Of a stretch of DNA of 22,480 bases, positions 1-7,352 are shown one piece after another (position 1 is the first letter of the stretch; each line of letters starts with the position of its first letter). A model generated the notes under the pieces. The model saw only the letters and a program-made list of their open reading frames with translations. It did no database searches and was not told the origin of the DNA. This DNA comes from a virus. The position numbers and the translations under genes are program-made. The stretch spans positions 1-22,480 of IMG/VR virus record IMGVR_UViG_3300046804_005676; one strand, written 5' to 3'.

Positions 1-44
1 ATGTATCCTATCTCTCCCCACGGTGTTTGTAAATCTTTATTCAT
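1..44 (-). CDS. N-terminal fragment of a gene running off the left edge; possibly ribonucleotide reductase
   Basis: An ATG at 42-44 on the minus strand opens a frame that reads MNKDLQTPWGEIGY and then leaves the window. The leader before it is A-rich without a Shine-Dalgarno, as for the other genes here. The TPWGEIGY string resembles the start of class II (B12-dependent) ribonucleotide reductases, where a W-x-E-x-G-Y pattern commonly precedes K-R-T-Y. Such an enzyme would fit next to a replication cluster. Only 14 residues are visible, so the product is a guess; that a gene starts here is more likely than its identity. Confidence 0.45.
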   Translation of the reverse strand, partial: MNKDLQTPWGEIGY

Positions 45-113
45 TATGTATTTTTTTGTTGTTTACGTGTTTATACTACTCTAGACCCGAAAGAATCTTG
101 AGTTCTTTTTAGA

Positions 114-150
114 GACTAAAAACCGTTCGGTTAAGAACGGTTCTCTAGTC
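114..150 (-). terminator. Rho-independent terminator after the 74-aa gene
   Basis: An 8-bp perfect stem (AACCGTTC 121-128 with GAACGGTT 135-142, loop of 6) is flanked by a second 5-bp helix (GACTA 114-118 with TAGTC 146-150). On the minus strand the hairpin is followed by a short T-run that partly lies in the stem. It is about 30 nt beyond the stop codon of the 74-aa gene, the expected place for a terminator of that gene. The T-run is short, so strength is uncertain. Confidence 0.65.
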
Positions 151-179
151 TTGTCTCAATAAATGAAATTTTGAATTAA

Positions 180-404
180 TTAGGCATTTACACCTGGAAC
201 GGCGCTGTTACCAGAGGTAGACGATACCATTTGAGGTTGAGTTCTAGCCACTTTATTAAGAGTAGCTGAATCCAATTTACGATACTGATCTGCTCCAATG
301 CTATTAAGTTGTGCGATCTTGTCTGCGTACTTCATAGGTGGTTCAGCCATTCTGAAGCTGTCTCCTTTCGGAGCGTTTTTGTAGATGTCGATTAAGAATC
401 TCAT
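180..404 (-). CDS. Hypothetical 74-aa protein in its own transcription unit
   Basis: I do not recognise this protein. It starts at ATG (402-404), is 74 aa long, and has no signal peptide or membrane segment. The N-terminal half has several basic residues (MRFLIDIYKNAPKG), and the C-terminal 20 residues are Ser/Thr/Gly/Pro-rich and probably flexible. It lies between the helicase gene and a gene leaving the window. An ATATTTAT box lies 21 nt upstream of its start and a hairpin terminator follows its stop, so it seems to be transcribed alone. That arrangement is shared in this window only with the gp32-like and tail tube genes, whose products are abundant. A small abundant virion or DNA-associated protein is possible but is inference. 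Confidence 0.7.
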   Translation of the reverse strand: MRFLIDIYKNAPKGDSFRMAEPPMKYADKIAQLNSIGADQYRKLDSATLNKVARTQPQMVSSTSGNSAVPGVNA

Positions 405-425
405 GATAATTTTGTTTTTATATCA

Positions 426-433
426 ATAAATAT
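426..433 (-). promoter_or_regulatory. Promoter-like ATATTTAT box upstream of the 74-aa gene
   Basis: The coding strand reads CTATATTTATTGA, ending 21 nt before the ATG at 404. It is one of six near-identical boxes in short intergenic gaps in this window, and it falls in the 45-nt gap after the helicase start. A -10/-7-type promoter element is inferred from position and recurrence only. Confidence 0.5.
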
Positions 434-449
434 AGCTTATCGACGGAAA

Positions 450-1835
450 CTACATACCTAATTCAAAAAATTTCGATTTTAAGAAAGCTTTTTCTGAGTT
501 AGAAAAAGTAGAGCTTTTAAAACCATTATTATTGCTACCAGAATCAAAATTTAATTGATCGTCTGACATCTGATTTTCGTTTATTTCTATCTTACCATTA
601 TGAGTATTGACTATGGCCTCGTATGTCATACCATCTGCTCCAAATCTGTTCTTCATAATGTGAATTCTACCGGTTCCTTTGACTTTGTCTTCTCTTTTTC
701 TTGATAGTGACATCGCAAAATCGGCTATCATAATCTTGTTATAAGAACCCGCCGCTTTATCTCCTTCGATAACATCGTCCTTAGCACCAGCTCTATTAAC
801 TTGAGATACTGTCCAAATCGGTATTTTTAATTCTCTTGCCATTCCTTTGATCGATGTATAAACGTCATCTATCTCGTCTTTTCTATCTGTTGATTTTCTT
901 CTTGAGGAAAGCAGATCTACGTAGTCTATTATGATAAGATCTGGAACGAAATCTAGATCTTTACATTTTTGTATGTGGTTTTCTATGGCTTGAGGAGTGG
1001 TTTTACCCATTGGAAACTCTTTTATGATAAGTCGACCATCAAGTTTAGAAACTGCATCGTTTACTTTTGATCTATTTGATGATAGATTTTGAAAGTCTAT
1101 GCCAGTAAACAATGAATCATATCTCTTTCCCGTGTAATCTGCTGACAGTTCTAAAGTGTAATGCGCAACGTTCATGCCCATTTTTACTGCTTCAGCTCCT
1201 AAATTTACAAGCATCCACGATTTTCCTCCTCCAGGATTTCCAAAAACTATTCCTAAATCTCCTGCTCCAAGACCTCCCATCAATAGTCCATTCAAATGTT
1301 GCCATGGAGTGGAAATAGCGCCTCTCTCTTCTTCTCTGTACCTTGTCTCTACGTCCTTATCGTACTCGTGTCCAAGATTTTTATCTTGTCCTGCTTTCAT
1401 CGCCTGATCTACGAGTATACGAATGTCTTCGTATTGACCTTTTCCAAGCAAATCTACTGATGTTAGTAATGCTTTCTTTAACTGTTGATTACGGCAAAAA
1501 TTACTAAATTCTTCTTCTACGTAATCTCTATCTTCATTAACTGCTTTGTATGCTTCTTTAAGCTGATCGACAACACTCACCTTTAAAACTTCGTTGTCTA
1601 TTTTTTTAACTTCTATCTGAAGATAATCTAAACTTGGTGTAGTGTGATATTTGTAATAGTATTTTAGAATATTAGAAACTATCCATTGCGAACTAGGATT
1701 GTCGAACATCTGTGGATCTAACACATCATTTATAATCTGTAAAAATTCTTTGTGCTTTAGTAAGCTGTTAAGCACCTTCAATTGAAATCCTGCGCCGTAC
1801 GTAGTCAGCGTATTTAATACTTTTTCGTTCTCCAT
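450..1835 (-). CDS. Replicative DNA helicase, DnaB/T4 gp41-like
   Basis: Hexameric 5'-3' replicative helicase that unwinds the fork for the phage polymerase. At 461 aa it is close to T4 gp41 in size. Residues 1-150 form a helical N-terminal domain. A RecA-like motor follows: Walker A GNPGGGKS at 199-206, Walker B LIIIDYVDLL at 300-309, a sensor-like strand WTVSQVNR at 341-348, and a basic MKNRFG segment at 394-399 that matches the arginine-finger region of DnaB helicases. The last about 40 residues are Ser/Asn-rich and probably disordered. The gene begins 3 nt after the stop of the exonuclease gene, so the two are cotranscribed and probably translationally linked. The start is ATG in an AATAATAT leader with no Shine-Dalgarno. 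The family call is secure; orthology to gp41 rather than bacterial DnaB rests on the T4-like neighbours. Confidence 0.93.
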   Translation of the reverse strand: MENEKVLNTLTTYGAGFQLKVLNSLLKHKEFLQIINDVLDPQMFDNPSSQWIVSNILKYYYKYHTTPSLDYLQIEVKKIDNEVLKVSVVDQLKEAYKAVNEDRDYVEEEFSNFCRNQQLKKALLTSVDLLGKGQYEDIRILVDQAMKAGQDKNLGHEYDKDVETRYREEERGAISTPWQHLNGLLMGGLGAGDLGIVFGNPGGGKSWMLVNLGAEAVKMGMNVAHYTLELSADYTGKRYDSLFTGIDFQNLSSNRSKVNDAVSKLDGRLIIKEFPMGKTTPQAIENHIQKCKDLDFVPDLIIIDYVDLLSSRRKSTDRKDEIDDVYTSIKGMARELKIPIWTVSQVNRAGAKDDVIEGDKAAGSYNKIMIADFAMSLSRKREDKVKGTGRIHIMKNRFGADGMTYEAIVNTHNGKIEINENQMSDDQLNFDSGSNNNGFKSSTFSNSEKAFLKSKFFELGM

Positions 1836-1838
1836 ATA

Positions 1839-2861
1839 TTATTTTATGCTTTTGATATAATTAAAATTGTTGAATAACCAAGCTTGCAAATTATTTATAG
1901 AATTTCCTAGCTGATCTTCATGATACAATCTAATAAATTCTTTTGAATCTAATTCTCTATTCGGATTAAGTAGGCAACAATTTATTTCTTCAAGTGCATC
2001 TTCTGGAATATTAGGATTTTTCAAATCCATCAGTTGCTTGTTCACATGAAGCTGATGTTGAAAGTTTAGTATACTAGAATGAACTTTTTTGTTTTCTGTA
2101 GTGCATTTTTCTAAAATCTCGGTTATATCGACAATCTTATCAGATCCCAACTCCGGAAAGTGTTTTAGCATGGTTTTTGCTCCAAGACCTTTAACACCGG
2201 GAACATTATCTCCGCTATCTCCAAGAAGTATTTTCTGTGTTAAGAAATTTTGTGGAGTTACTCCGTACTCATCTAATACAGCTTTTTCATCGTAGAATTT
2301 CTTTTTTGTTGGTGAAAACACTGTAATTCTGTCTGATACTAATTGTAGATAGTCTCTATCAGATGAAACTATCCATACTTTCTCGTCTAATTGATTCGCC
2401 ATATATCCTACAACGTCATCTGCTTCGATCTTATCTATAGCAATCAAATCTACTGGCAAGCACTTTAGATATTCTACCAATCTAACTATTTGATTGGTTA
2501 TTGACTCAGATTCTTCCTGTTGTGATTCAAACATATCCCAGTTAGTCACCCGGTTTATGCCTCTGTTCGCTTTATATTCTGGATATAGATAACGTTTGTT
2601 AGTAGATCCACCGTGTCCATCGAACGCACAAATCACTCTGGTTGGTTTAACCAAATTAATTGCATAAGATAAAGACCGTAAAAAGCCGGTTAACCCTCCG
2701 ATGTGGTTACCGGCCTGATTTACGTGTCTTATGACTGTAAAGGATCTAAGAAAGCTATTGAGAGAATCTATTATTAGAACTCGACTGTTTACGGACAAGT
2801 CTAACTTCGTTTCTTTGTTCTCTTTCAAAGAATTGAAGATGTCCATGTATTGTTTATTCAT
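1839..2861 (-). CDS. 5'-3' exonuclease / FEN-type RNase H (T4 Rnh-like)
   Basis: Structure-specific 5' nuclease of the Pol I N-terminal/FEN-1 family, which removes RNA primers and 5' flaps during lagging-strand synthesis. The metal-binding acids are visible in order: D32 (LIIDSLN), D81 (CAFDGHGG), the EADD cluster at 147-150, SSDRD at 166-170, and the helix-hairpin-helix region with GDSGDNVPGVKGLGAK at 214-229. The basic KRYLYPEYKANRG segment (about 89-101) is typical of the family's DNA-binding helix. At 340 aa it is a stand-alone enzyme and not fused to a polymerase; a separate Pol A-type gene lies about 2.5 kb upstream. It lies 5 nt after the recombinase stop and 3 nt before the helicase start, within a tight operon. 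Confidence 0.93.
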   Translation of the reverse strand: MNKQYMDIFNSLKENKETKLDLSVNSRVLIIDSLNSFLRSFTVIRHVNQAGNHIGGLTGFLRSLSYAINLVKPTRVICAFDGHGGSTNKRYLYPEYKANRGINRVTNWDMFESQQEESESITNQIVRLVEYLKCLPVDLIAIDKIEADDVVGYMANQLDEKVWIVSSDRDYLQLVSDRITVFSPTKKKFYDEKAVLDEYGVTPQNFLTQKILLGDSGDNVPGVKGLGAKTMLKHFPELGSDKIVDITEILEKCTTENKKVHSSILNFQHQLHVNKQLMDLKNPNIPEDALEEINCCLLNPNRELDSKEFIRLYHEDQLGNSINNLQAWLFNNFNYIKSIK

Positions 2862-2866
2862 ACTAA

Positions 2867-3943
2867 TTATTCTTCTGTGTCAAAAATGTCTGCTTTTGAG
2901 GTAAAGTCCTCTTCTTCTTCAACTACTTCTATCGGACCGTTTCCTAAAACCTGTGTCCATTCGTCAGCGTGTTCTGCTTTGTATTTGTCCAATTGTTTCT
3001 TATCGTCCAAAATAAAACCGTGAACAGTCATGATTACTTTAGTAACTGCTGTAACACCTGTTACGTGATTTTTATCGCAACTAATTTTTGTTCTTTTAGC
3101 AAATTCTATTTCTTTACCGCCTTTAGTTGCTTTTATCTTGTTTGTACCAGCTGATGCGATGTTACCAAAAGTAATAACCAAAGATGAATCAAAATACATT
3201 GTATTTCCCCCCTTGTTACACAGCTTCGGTTGACTCATGATTGTCTCAGGTTTTGCAACCCACACTTTGTTAATAGCGACCATCGTATTTGTATACGGCT
3301 GATTTTCTTTTCTTGAGAGGACAATTCTTTGATTTATGAAATTACCGAATTGCTGACTCATTGCGCCTGCGTTCCATTCGTTATTGTTTTTATTAGACTC
3401 TATAGACAGTCTACAAGGAATAGATCCAACGGAATCCCAAAAGAAACAAAGATCGTAAGGTAAGTTGCCTTTTTTCTGCTCATCAAGAATATCTGCCATG
3501 AATGCTGATACGTCTTCTATGCAATTCAATTTTTCTCTATCTATGAAAAGGAAGAATCCTTTATAATCTGATACTACTCCGTCCGCATCTGCTACTTCTT
3601 CAAATTGAAGACCCATTTGTCTTGCGTGTTCCCACGACCATTTCATTTCTGTAATGATGAATACAGGAAGTATGCCCATTTTTTGACAAGATACTGCAGC
3701 TTCTAATAGAGCGGTAGTTTTACCTGTATCAGAGTGACCTCTTAAAAGAGTGATATGTCCAATTGGAATACCAGGTATTTGTAAAGCTTCTTGGAAAGCG
3801 GAAGACAGCGGTATCCACCTTTGATCTTTGAACTTTACTGATGTTGAACTTAAATTTTTTGATTTTTTAAAGCTGTCTAGATTAAAATTCCCTTTTATTG
3901 CCTGCGATACGCTCGCGTTAAGCGACTTTGTTGCTTTTGCCAT
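2867..3943 (-). CDS. uvsX: RecA-family recombinase, UvsX-like
   Basis: ATP-dependent strand-exchange protein for recombination-dependent replication and repair. Of its 358 aa, the core carries Walker A GHSDTGKT at 69-76 and a Walker B-like strand LCFFWDSVGS at 165-174. The ITEMKWSWEHA segment (about 97-107) occupies the place of the RecA catalytic glutamate region. The C-terminus (about 337-358) is strongly acidic (EVVEEEED...), as in RecA-family proteins where it modulates DNA binding. It follows the gp32-like gene, from which it is separated by a terminator hairpin, and heads the uvsX-exonuclease-helicase operon. The UvsX name rests on phage context and length; a more general phage RecA is the alternative. 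Confidence 0.88.
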   Translation of the reverse strand: MAKATKSLNASVSQAIKGNFNLDSFKKSKNLSSTSVKFKDQRWIPLSSAFQEALQIPGIPIGHITLLRGHSDTGKTTALLEAAVSCQKMGILPVFIITEMKWSWEHARQMGLQFEEVADADGVVSDYKGFFLFIDREKLNCIEDVSAFMADILDEQKKGNLPYDLCFFWDSVGSIPCRLSIESNKNNNEWNAGAMSQQFGNFINQRIVLSRKENQPYTNTMVAINKVWVAKPETIMSQPKLCNKGGNTMYFDSSLVITFGNIASAGTNKIKATKGGKEIEFAKRTKISCDKNHVTGVTAVTKVIMTVHGFILDDKKQLDKYKAEHADEWTQVLGNGPIEVVEEEEDFTSKADIFDTEE

Positions 3944-3954
3944 ACTTGTGATTT

Positions 3955-3985
3955 AAAAAAATCCCCCTCAATTAAGAGAGGGATT
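3955..3985 (-). terminator. Rho-independent terminator after the gp32-like gene
   Basis: A 10-bp stem (3960-3985, one T-G wobble, 6-nt loop TTAATT) is followed on the minus strand by seven Ts (3955-3961). It lies just after the stop of the single-strand binding protein gene and before the recombinase start. It would end transcripts of the abundant binding protein while letting some read through to uvsX. Confidence 0.88.
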
Positions 3986-3997
3986 GCTTGTGAAATT

Positions 3998-4801
3998 TTA
4001 GAAATCTGCGAATAAGTCGTCAATTTTTGAGTCGACTTCCGATTTCTTTGTGTTGAGAGAATACTTTGCTGTTGGTTTGTCCCAAGGCAAATCGCTCTCT
4101 GGAGTTTCTACTGAATCTGCCGATTCTTTGATTTCTTCTTCAGGATTGAGATGCGTCATTAATGCGGCTTTCATCTCATCGTAAGTGAAACGCTTGAATA
4201 GAGTGCTTGGATCGGGCTGATTCTCTAACCAAAGTTTTACTTTGTCAGCGTCTTCTGAAAGAGGCGTGATTTTAGTTCTAACCCTAACAGTTGAAGTGTT
4301 ATACATCAAACCTGTTGTTTCTTTACCCGAGGTTTCAACAGTAATGTCTCTACCTTGAATGGGGTCAGTGTAATCGCCTACGTCCTCATCTTCAACGAGA
4401 CTGAGCAAGTCCATGTAAACCTGTTTGCCAAATTCCCAAAGACGAACGCCCTTGTCTTCTTCGCCTCTTACGATAACGGGAACAAGAACTCTCAATTTTG
4501 GTTCTAGCTTTTTAGCAGTTGCCCAATTCTCCTTTTCGGATGTTTTTCTCAGACTCTGAGCAAATTCAACGATTGGATCTTTTTCACCGAAAGTGGTCGG
4601 TGATACCATCATCTTGTTTCCGATGCCATAGTGGATGAACACTTCCTTAAAAGGATTCTGCCTAGAATAAGCAGATGGCACAATTCTAACCAAATGTTTT
4701 CCCACTCCCGGTTTCCAGATAACTGTTGAGAAATCCTTCTTTTGTCCGCCACGGGGATTTTGTAACATGGCTAGTCTTGACTTTAAACTGTTTAAATCCA
4801 T
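3998..4801 (-). CDS. Single-stranded DNA-binding protein, T4 gp32-like, lacking zinc ligands
   Basis: Cooperative ssDNA-binding protein that coats single strands at forks and during recombination. Of its 267 aa, the basic N-terminus (MDLNSLKSRLAML) matches the gp32 self-interaction segment. The core contains KHLVRIVPS (35-43), SPTTFGEKDPIVEFA (67-81) and VRLWEFGKQVYMDLL (119-133), all typical of the gp32 OB-fold. The C-terminus is acidic and ends SKIDDLFADF (258-267), like the acidic protein-docking tail of gp32. In zinc-binding relatives the 67-81 region reads CP...CPIC; here the cysteines are replaced (S67, D75, V78), so this version probably binds no zinc. It has an ATATTTA box upstream and a strong terminator downstream, consistent with a monocistronic, highly expressed gene. 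Confidence 0.9.
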   Translation of the reverse strand: MDLNSLKSRLAMLQNPRGGQKKDFSTVIWKPGVGKHLVRIVPSAYSRQNPFKEVFIHYGIGNKMMVSPTTFGEKDPIVEFAQSLRKTSEKENWATAKKLEPKLRVLVPVIVRGEEDKGVRLWEFGKQVYMDLLSLVEDEDVGDYTDPIQGRDITVETSGKETTGLMYNTSTVRVRTKITPLSEDADKVKLWLENQPDPSTLFKRFTYDEMKAALMTHLNPEEEIKESADSVETPESDLPWDKPTAKYSLNTKKSEVDSKIDDLFADF

Positions 4802-4817
4802 AACTGTGTTTTTATTT

Positions 4818-4826
4818 TTAAATATA
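4818..4826 (-). promoter_or_regulatory. Promoter-like TATATTTAA box upstream of the gp32-like gene
   Basis: The coding strand reads GTATATTTAAAAA, 16 nt before the ATG at 4801. It shares the ATATTTA core with the five other boxes and lies in a 54-nt gene-free gap. Confidence 0.5.
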
Positions 4827-4855
4827 CGAAACCTTTTTTTACAAAATCAATTTAA

Positions 4856-5278
4856 TTATACAGTGATGATTTTGTGAATCGCTGTATTCAATTTTCTTAA
4901 CTGGGAATCTTGCGTGAGAAGTACGCTGTTGTGATAATCCTTCCAAGGTATTGGAAAGGTTGAGTCCAACACACCGTTATTTAAACTCTTAATCACAATG
5001 TTTAAAGCATTTATGGTATAGAGGGTGTTGGTTTCTTTTTTTCGGTGCAAAAGAATTGTATTCGGTATGATTTTTACCTGTTTGTCTTCTTGTTCTATAT
5101 TATAGGTGCACAAGTAGTCTTCTGATTCGGGGGAAGAAAGCACAAATATTTTATTATAGAGAATTTTGTATTCTCTATTTATCTCCGCCAATCTGGACTC
5201 TAAGTTGTCTTTAGGGGAAAATGTGCAAAAGAGTTTATTCATATAATCTGCGTCTAATAGATCTAGTTCGTCGTACAT
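4856..5278 (-). CDS. Conserved-looking hypothetical protein (140 aa) in the replication cluster
   Basis: I do not recognise this protein. It is 140 aa, soluble, with an acidic N-terminus (MYDELDLLDADYMNKLF), a central beta-rich stretch (about 43-85), and a C-terminal part with regular hydrophobic spacing (TINALNIVIKSLNNG, then a segment ending LNTAIHKIITV). It sits between the Pol A-type gene and the gp32-like gene and has its own ATATTTAT box. In T4 the genes next to 32 are 59 (helicase loader) and 33 (late transcription co-activator). Position makes a replication or late-transcription accessory role possible, but no motif supports a specific assignment. Confidence 0.7.
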   Translation of the reverse strand: MYDELDLLDADYMNKLFCTFSPKDNLESRLAEINREYKILYNKIFVLSSPESEDYLCTYNIEQEDKQVKIIPNTILLHRKKETNTLYTINALNIVIKSLNNGVLDSTFPIPWKDYHNSVLLTQDSQLRKLNTAIHKIITV

Positions 5279-5294
5279 AACTTTCTTGTCTTTA

Positions 5295-5302
5295 ATAAAT
5301 AT
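5295..5302 (-). promoter_or_regulatory. Promoter-like ATATTTAT box upstream of the 140-aa gene
   Basis: The coding strand reads AGATATTTATTAA, 16 nt before the ATG at 5278, in the 34-nt gap behind the polymerase gene. Same core and spacing as the box before gp32. Confidence 0.5.
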
Positions 5303-5312
5303 CTAAATAGTG

Positions 5313-6608
5313 TTATAATTGGTAATTTTTTCCGTATTTGTGTTTAACTTTAAAGCCTCCTGATTGTAATAAATCTCGAATTGATTCTAGTGTGCCTTTA
5401 CCGTCTGATAAACTGAAATCAAAAAGAAACGAATCGTAAGTTATTAAAACTATTTGAGTTTTTTTATCTTTTAAAAAGGCTTTTAATTGCTGGATTTTTT
5501 CTACATTTGTTGCTGTCTCCATGTTCTGGATGATGTAGTTGAAAACTCTCAGCTTATTCATCCCCTCTGTCTTCTTGATTGTCCTCCCTGTTGGTAAGAC
5601 CGCCGCTCCAAACGTATTGTATTTTTTCCATTCTTTCTCTATATAATTATCTAGTTTAGAGAAAAATTCTATATCTTTGTATTGATCTTCGATTCCTCCG
5701 TAAAGTTGTCTAAACGAAATCTCTTTTGACTTTTTATATTCCTCCTCAGTCAGTTCATCTTTGTCAAAGTATTTCTTACCGAGATACTCATGCATTGATC
5801 CATCAGGGCATTCATAATCAACTAATTTTGCTATGAGTCGTAGATGATAAGCATCAAAATCAAATTCCACAAACACATCGTTTTTTGGTAAAAAAGATTC
5901 TCTAGATCCATCGTCTTTGGGTATTGCTAAAAAATTTATGCCATTGAAAGCATTAGTAGGCCTGCCAGTTGTATTATATAAATTATAGTATCCATACATT
6001 ATGCTATTTTTTATTGAATAGCCAGGATTGGGTATTTTATAATACGATTCGAATTTAGATTTGTCAACTAATATGCCTTGCTCTTCTACATATTTGTATG
6101 AATCGGCTATTAAATCTTCCATATCTGAATTGGTTTCTAATCCCATTAGATAACTAACTTTATTATAGAAACACTCACATTTTTCGTAATGTTTGCTTAT
6201 TGGAATTAAACGATTCACATCTGAGTTTTGCGATAATCTATTATTAAAATCGTTATGCAATAATGTATCGCACTCTGTATGATCAAACTTTCCAAACTGA
6301 TTTATGGCAACAATTTGCAAGTCGACAGCGTTTGATATATCTAAAAAATATGAGTGATATTTCTTGTCAAACAGATATACTTTCTTGTGAAGCTTTAAAA
6401 AATCTATCACTTTATTTATATCTAGACTCATAGATTCAGAGTGATCTATGGAGAATATGTAACCTTTACTAAAATTATTGTAATAAATGAGGGAAGCTTT
6501 TGTAAGCTTTGGATGATAACTATCATTATGTGATATCACCTGAATGAACCCAGATTCACTTGGGCTCAGTTTGCTTAACTGATCTATGTGTTCTATTATG
6601 AAATACAA
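5313..6608 (-). CDS. Small family-A DNA polymerase with degenerate exonuclease region
   Basis: Template-directed DNA polymerase of the Pol I family, 431 aa. The polymerase core is recognisable: TTGRPTN (213-219, the Pol I TGR motif); motif A DFDAYHLRL with D250 equivalent to E. coli D705; O-helix motif B with K295, F299 and Y303 equivalent to K758, F762 and Y766; the NYIIQ segment (357-361); and motif C TYDSFLF with D392 equivalent to D882. Unusual changes are H255 for E710 (steric-gate position), Y391 for H881 and S393 for E883. Residues 20-105 look like a remnant 3'-5' exonuclease fold, but the DxE and later acidic ligands are absent (VISHND, KKYHSYF). Spacing between motifs is shorter than in Pol I, so fingers and thumb are reduced. 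The start is TTG (6606-6608): an in-frame stop lies three codons upstream, and the next ATG would cut into the fold. A matching 5' nuclease is encoded separately downstream. Confidence 0.82.
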   Translation of the reverse strand: MYFIIEHIDQLSKLSPSESGFIQVISHNDSYHPKLTKASLIYYNNFSKGYIFSIDHSESMSLDINKVIDFLKLHKKVYLFDKKYHSYFLDISNAVDLQIVAINQFGKFDHTECDTLLHNDFNNRLSQNSDVNRLIPISKHYEKCECFYNKVSYLMGLETNSDMEDLIADSYKYVEEQGILVDKSKFESYYKIPNPGYSIKNSIMYGYYNLYNTTGRPTNAFNGINFLAIPKDDGSRESFLPKNDVFVEFDFDAYHLRLIAKLVDYECPDGSMHEYLGKKYFDKDELTEEEYKKSKEISFRQLYGGIEDQYKDIEFFSKLDNYIEKEWKKYNTFGAAVLPTGRTIKKTEGMNKLRVFNYIIQNMETATNVEKIQQLKAFLKDKKTQIVLITYDSFLFDFSLSDGKGTLESIRDLLQSGGFKVKHKYGKNYQL

Positions 6609-6661
6609 AACCTTTTATTTTGATACAATCTAATCAATCGGATATTATCCAAGAAATTTTT

Positions 6662-7345
6662 TTATTCTGTGGGCCTTGCAAATTTATCGTATTGCCCACC
6701 GATAAAATCTACTAAACCCAAAAATGTCTTTTCTGCGGTTTCTACCAATCTTTTATTTGTATCTATAATACCTGCTCTTATATCGTATTGAGAATATCTT
6801 TTTTGATTGAGAGGTCCTGTAAGTTTCCACATTATTTTTGCGGTTAAATAAAAAGATACATCGTACGGCACAATTCCTTTTTGAATAGCAACGTATTCTT
6901 CTTCTGATATTTCGGTTACGTAACCTTTACTATTTATTCTTTTTGCAAAATATCTATTAAACGATCCATTAACGTAGTCTTCTGGAAGAGTTATTGGAAA
7001 ATACGATGTTGGCTCTCCTTTAAATTTTGGAGGTTGAATTGCTATTCCAGGAACAATCGAATCTTCTACAACGTTATTATCTGCTTGATTCCTATTACTG
7101 TTTGCGAGATTTTTTCTTAAACTATTAGCTAGAGGTCTTTCACTTAAATAGGGAGAGTAGATATATACAGGTGCGCGGTATATTTGCTTATTCGGTCCAA
7201 CGATAGGATTCGATCCAGTAAAAAATTTACCGTCAAAAGTTTCGTAATAATCCCCTAAATATGGTCTACCGTCAAGTAAAAATTCACCTGGAGTAGCTTT
7301 TTTGTTTGGTTTTATTTTTGAGATAGGATAATATCTTAATGGCAT
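6662..7345 (-). CDS. Probable virion structural protein (227 aa), function unknown
   Basis: I do not recognise a specific family. The protein is soluble, Pro/Tyr/Asn-rich and without membrane segments. Near the N-terminus it has a YLGDYYETFDGKFFTGSNP segment (about 29-47), a G-x-Y...DG-x-x-x-TG pattern of a kind I associate with phage neck, baseplate or tail proteins. A central Asn/Gln-rich linker (about 78-93) separates it from a C-terminal helical part. Its ATG follows the hub gene stop by 7 nt (leader AAATAATAT), so it is probably the last gene of the tail operon. Structural role is inferred mainly from position. Confidence 0.65.
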   Translation of the reverse strand: MPLRYYPISKIKPNKKATPGEFLLDGRPYLGDYYETFDGKFFTGSNPIVGPNKQIYRAPVYIYSPYLSERPLANSLRKNLANSNRNQADNNVVEDSIVPGIAIQPPKFKGEPTSYFPITLPEDYVNGSFNRYFAKRINSKGYVTEISEEEYVAIQKGIVPYDVSFYLTAKIMWKLTGPLNQKRYSQYDIRAGIIDTNKRLVETAEKTFLGLVDFIGGQYDKFARPTE

Positions 7346-7352
7346 ATATTAT

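Noticed and set aside
75-115. Plus-strand terminator-like hairpin (AAAGAA ... TTCTTT)
   Set aside because: Short A/T-rich stem with no plus-strand gene to terminate; probably chance.
6640-6650. Palindrome GGATATTATCC between the 227-aa and polymerase genes as a terminator or operator
   Set aside because: The stem is only 5-6 bp, AT-rich and not followed by a T-run on the minus strand; it is not repeated elsewhere.
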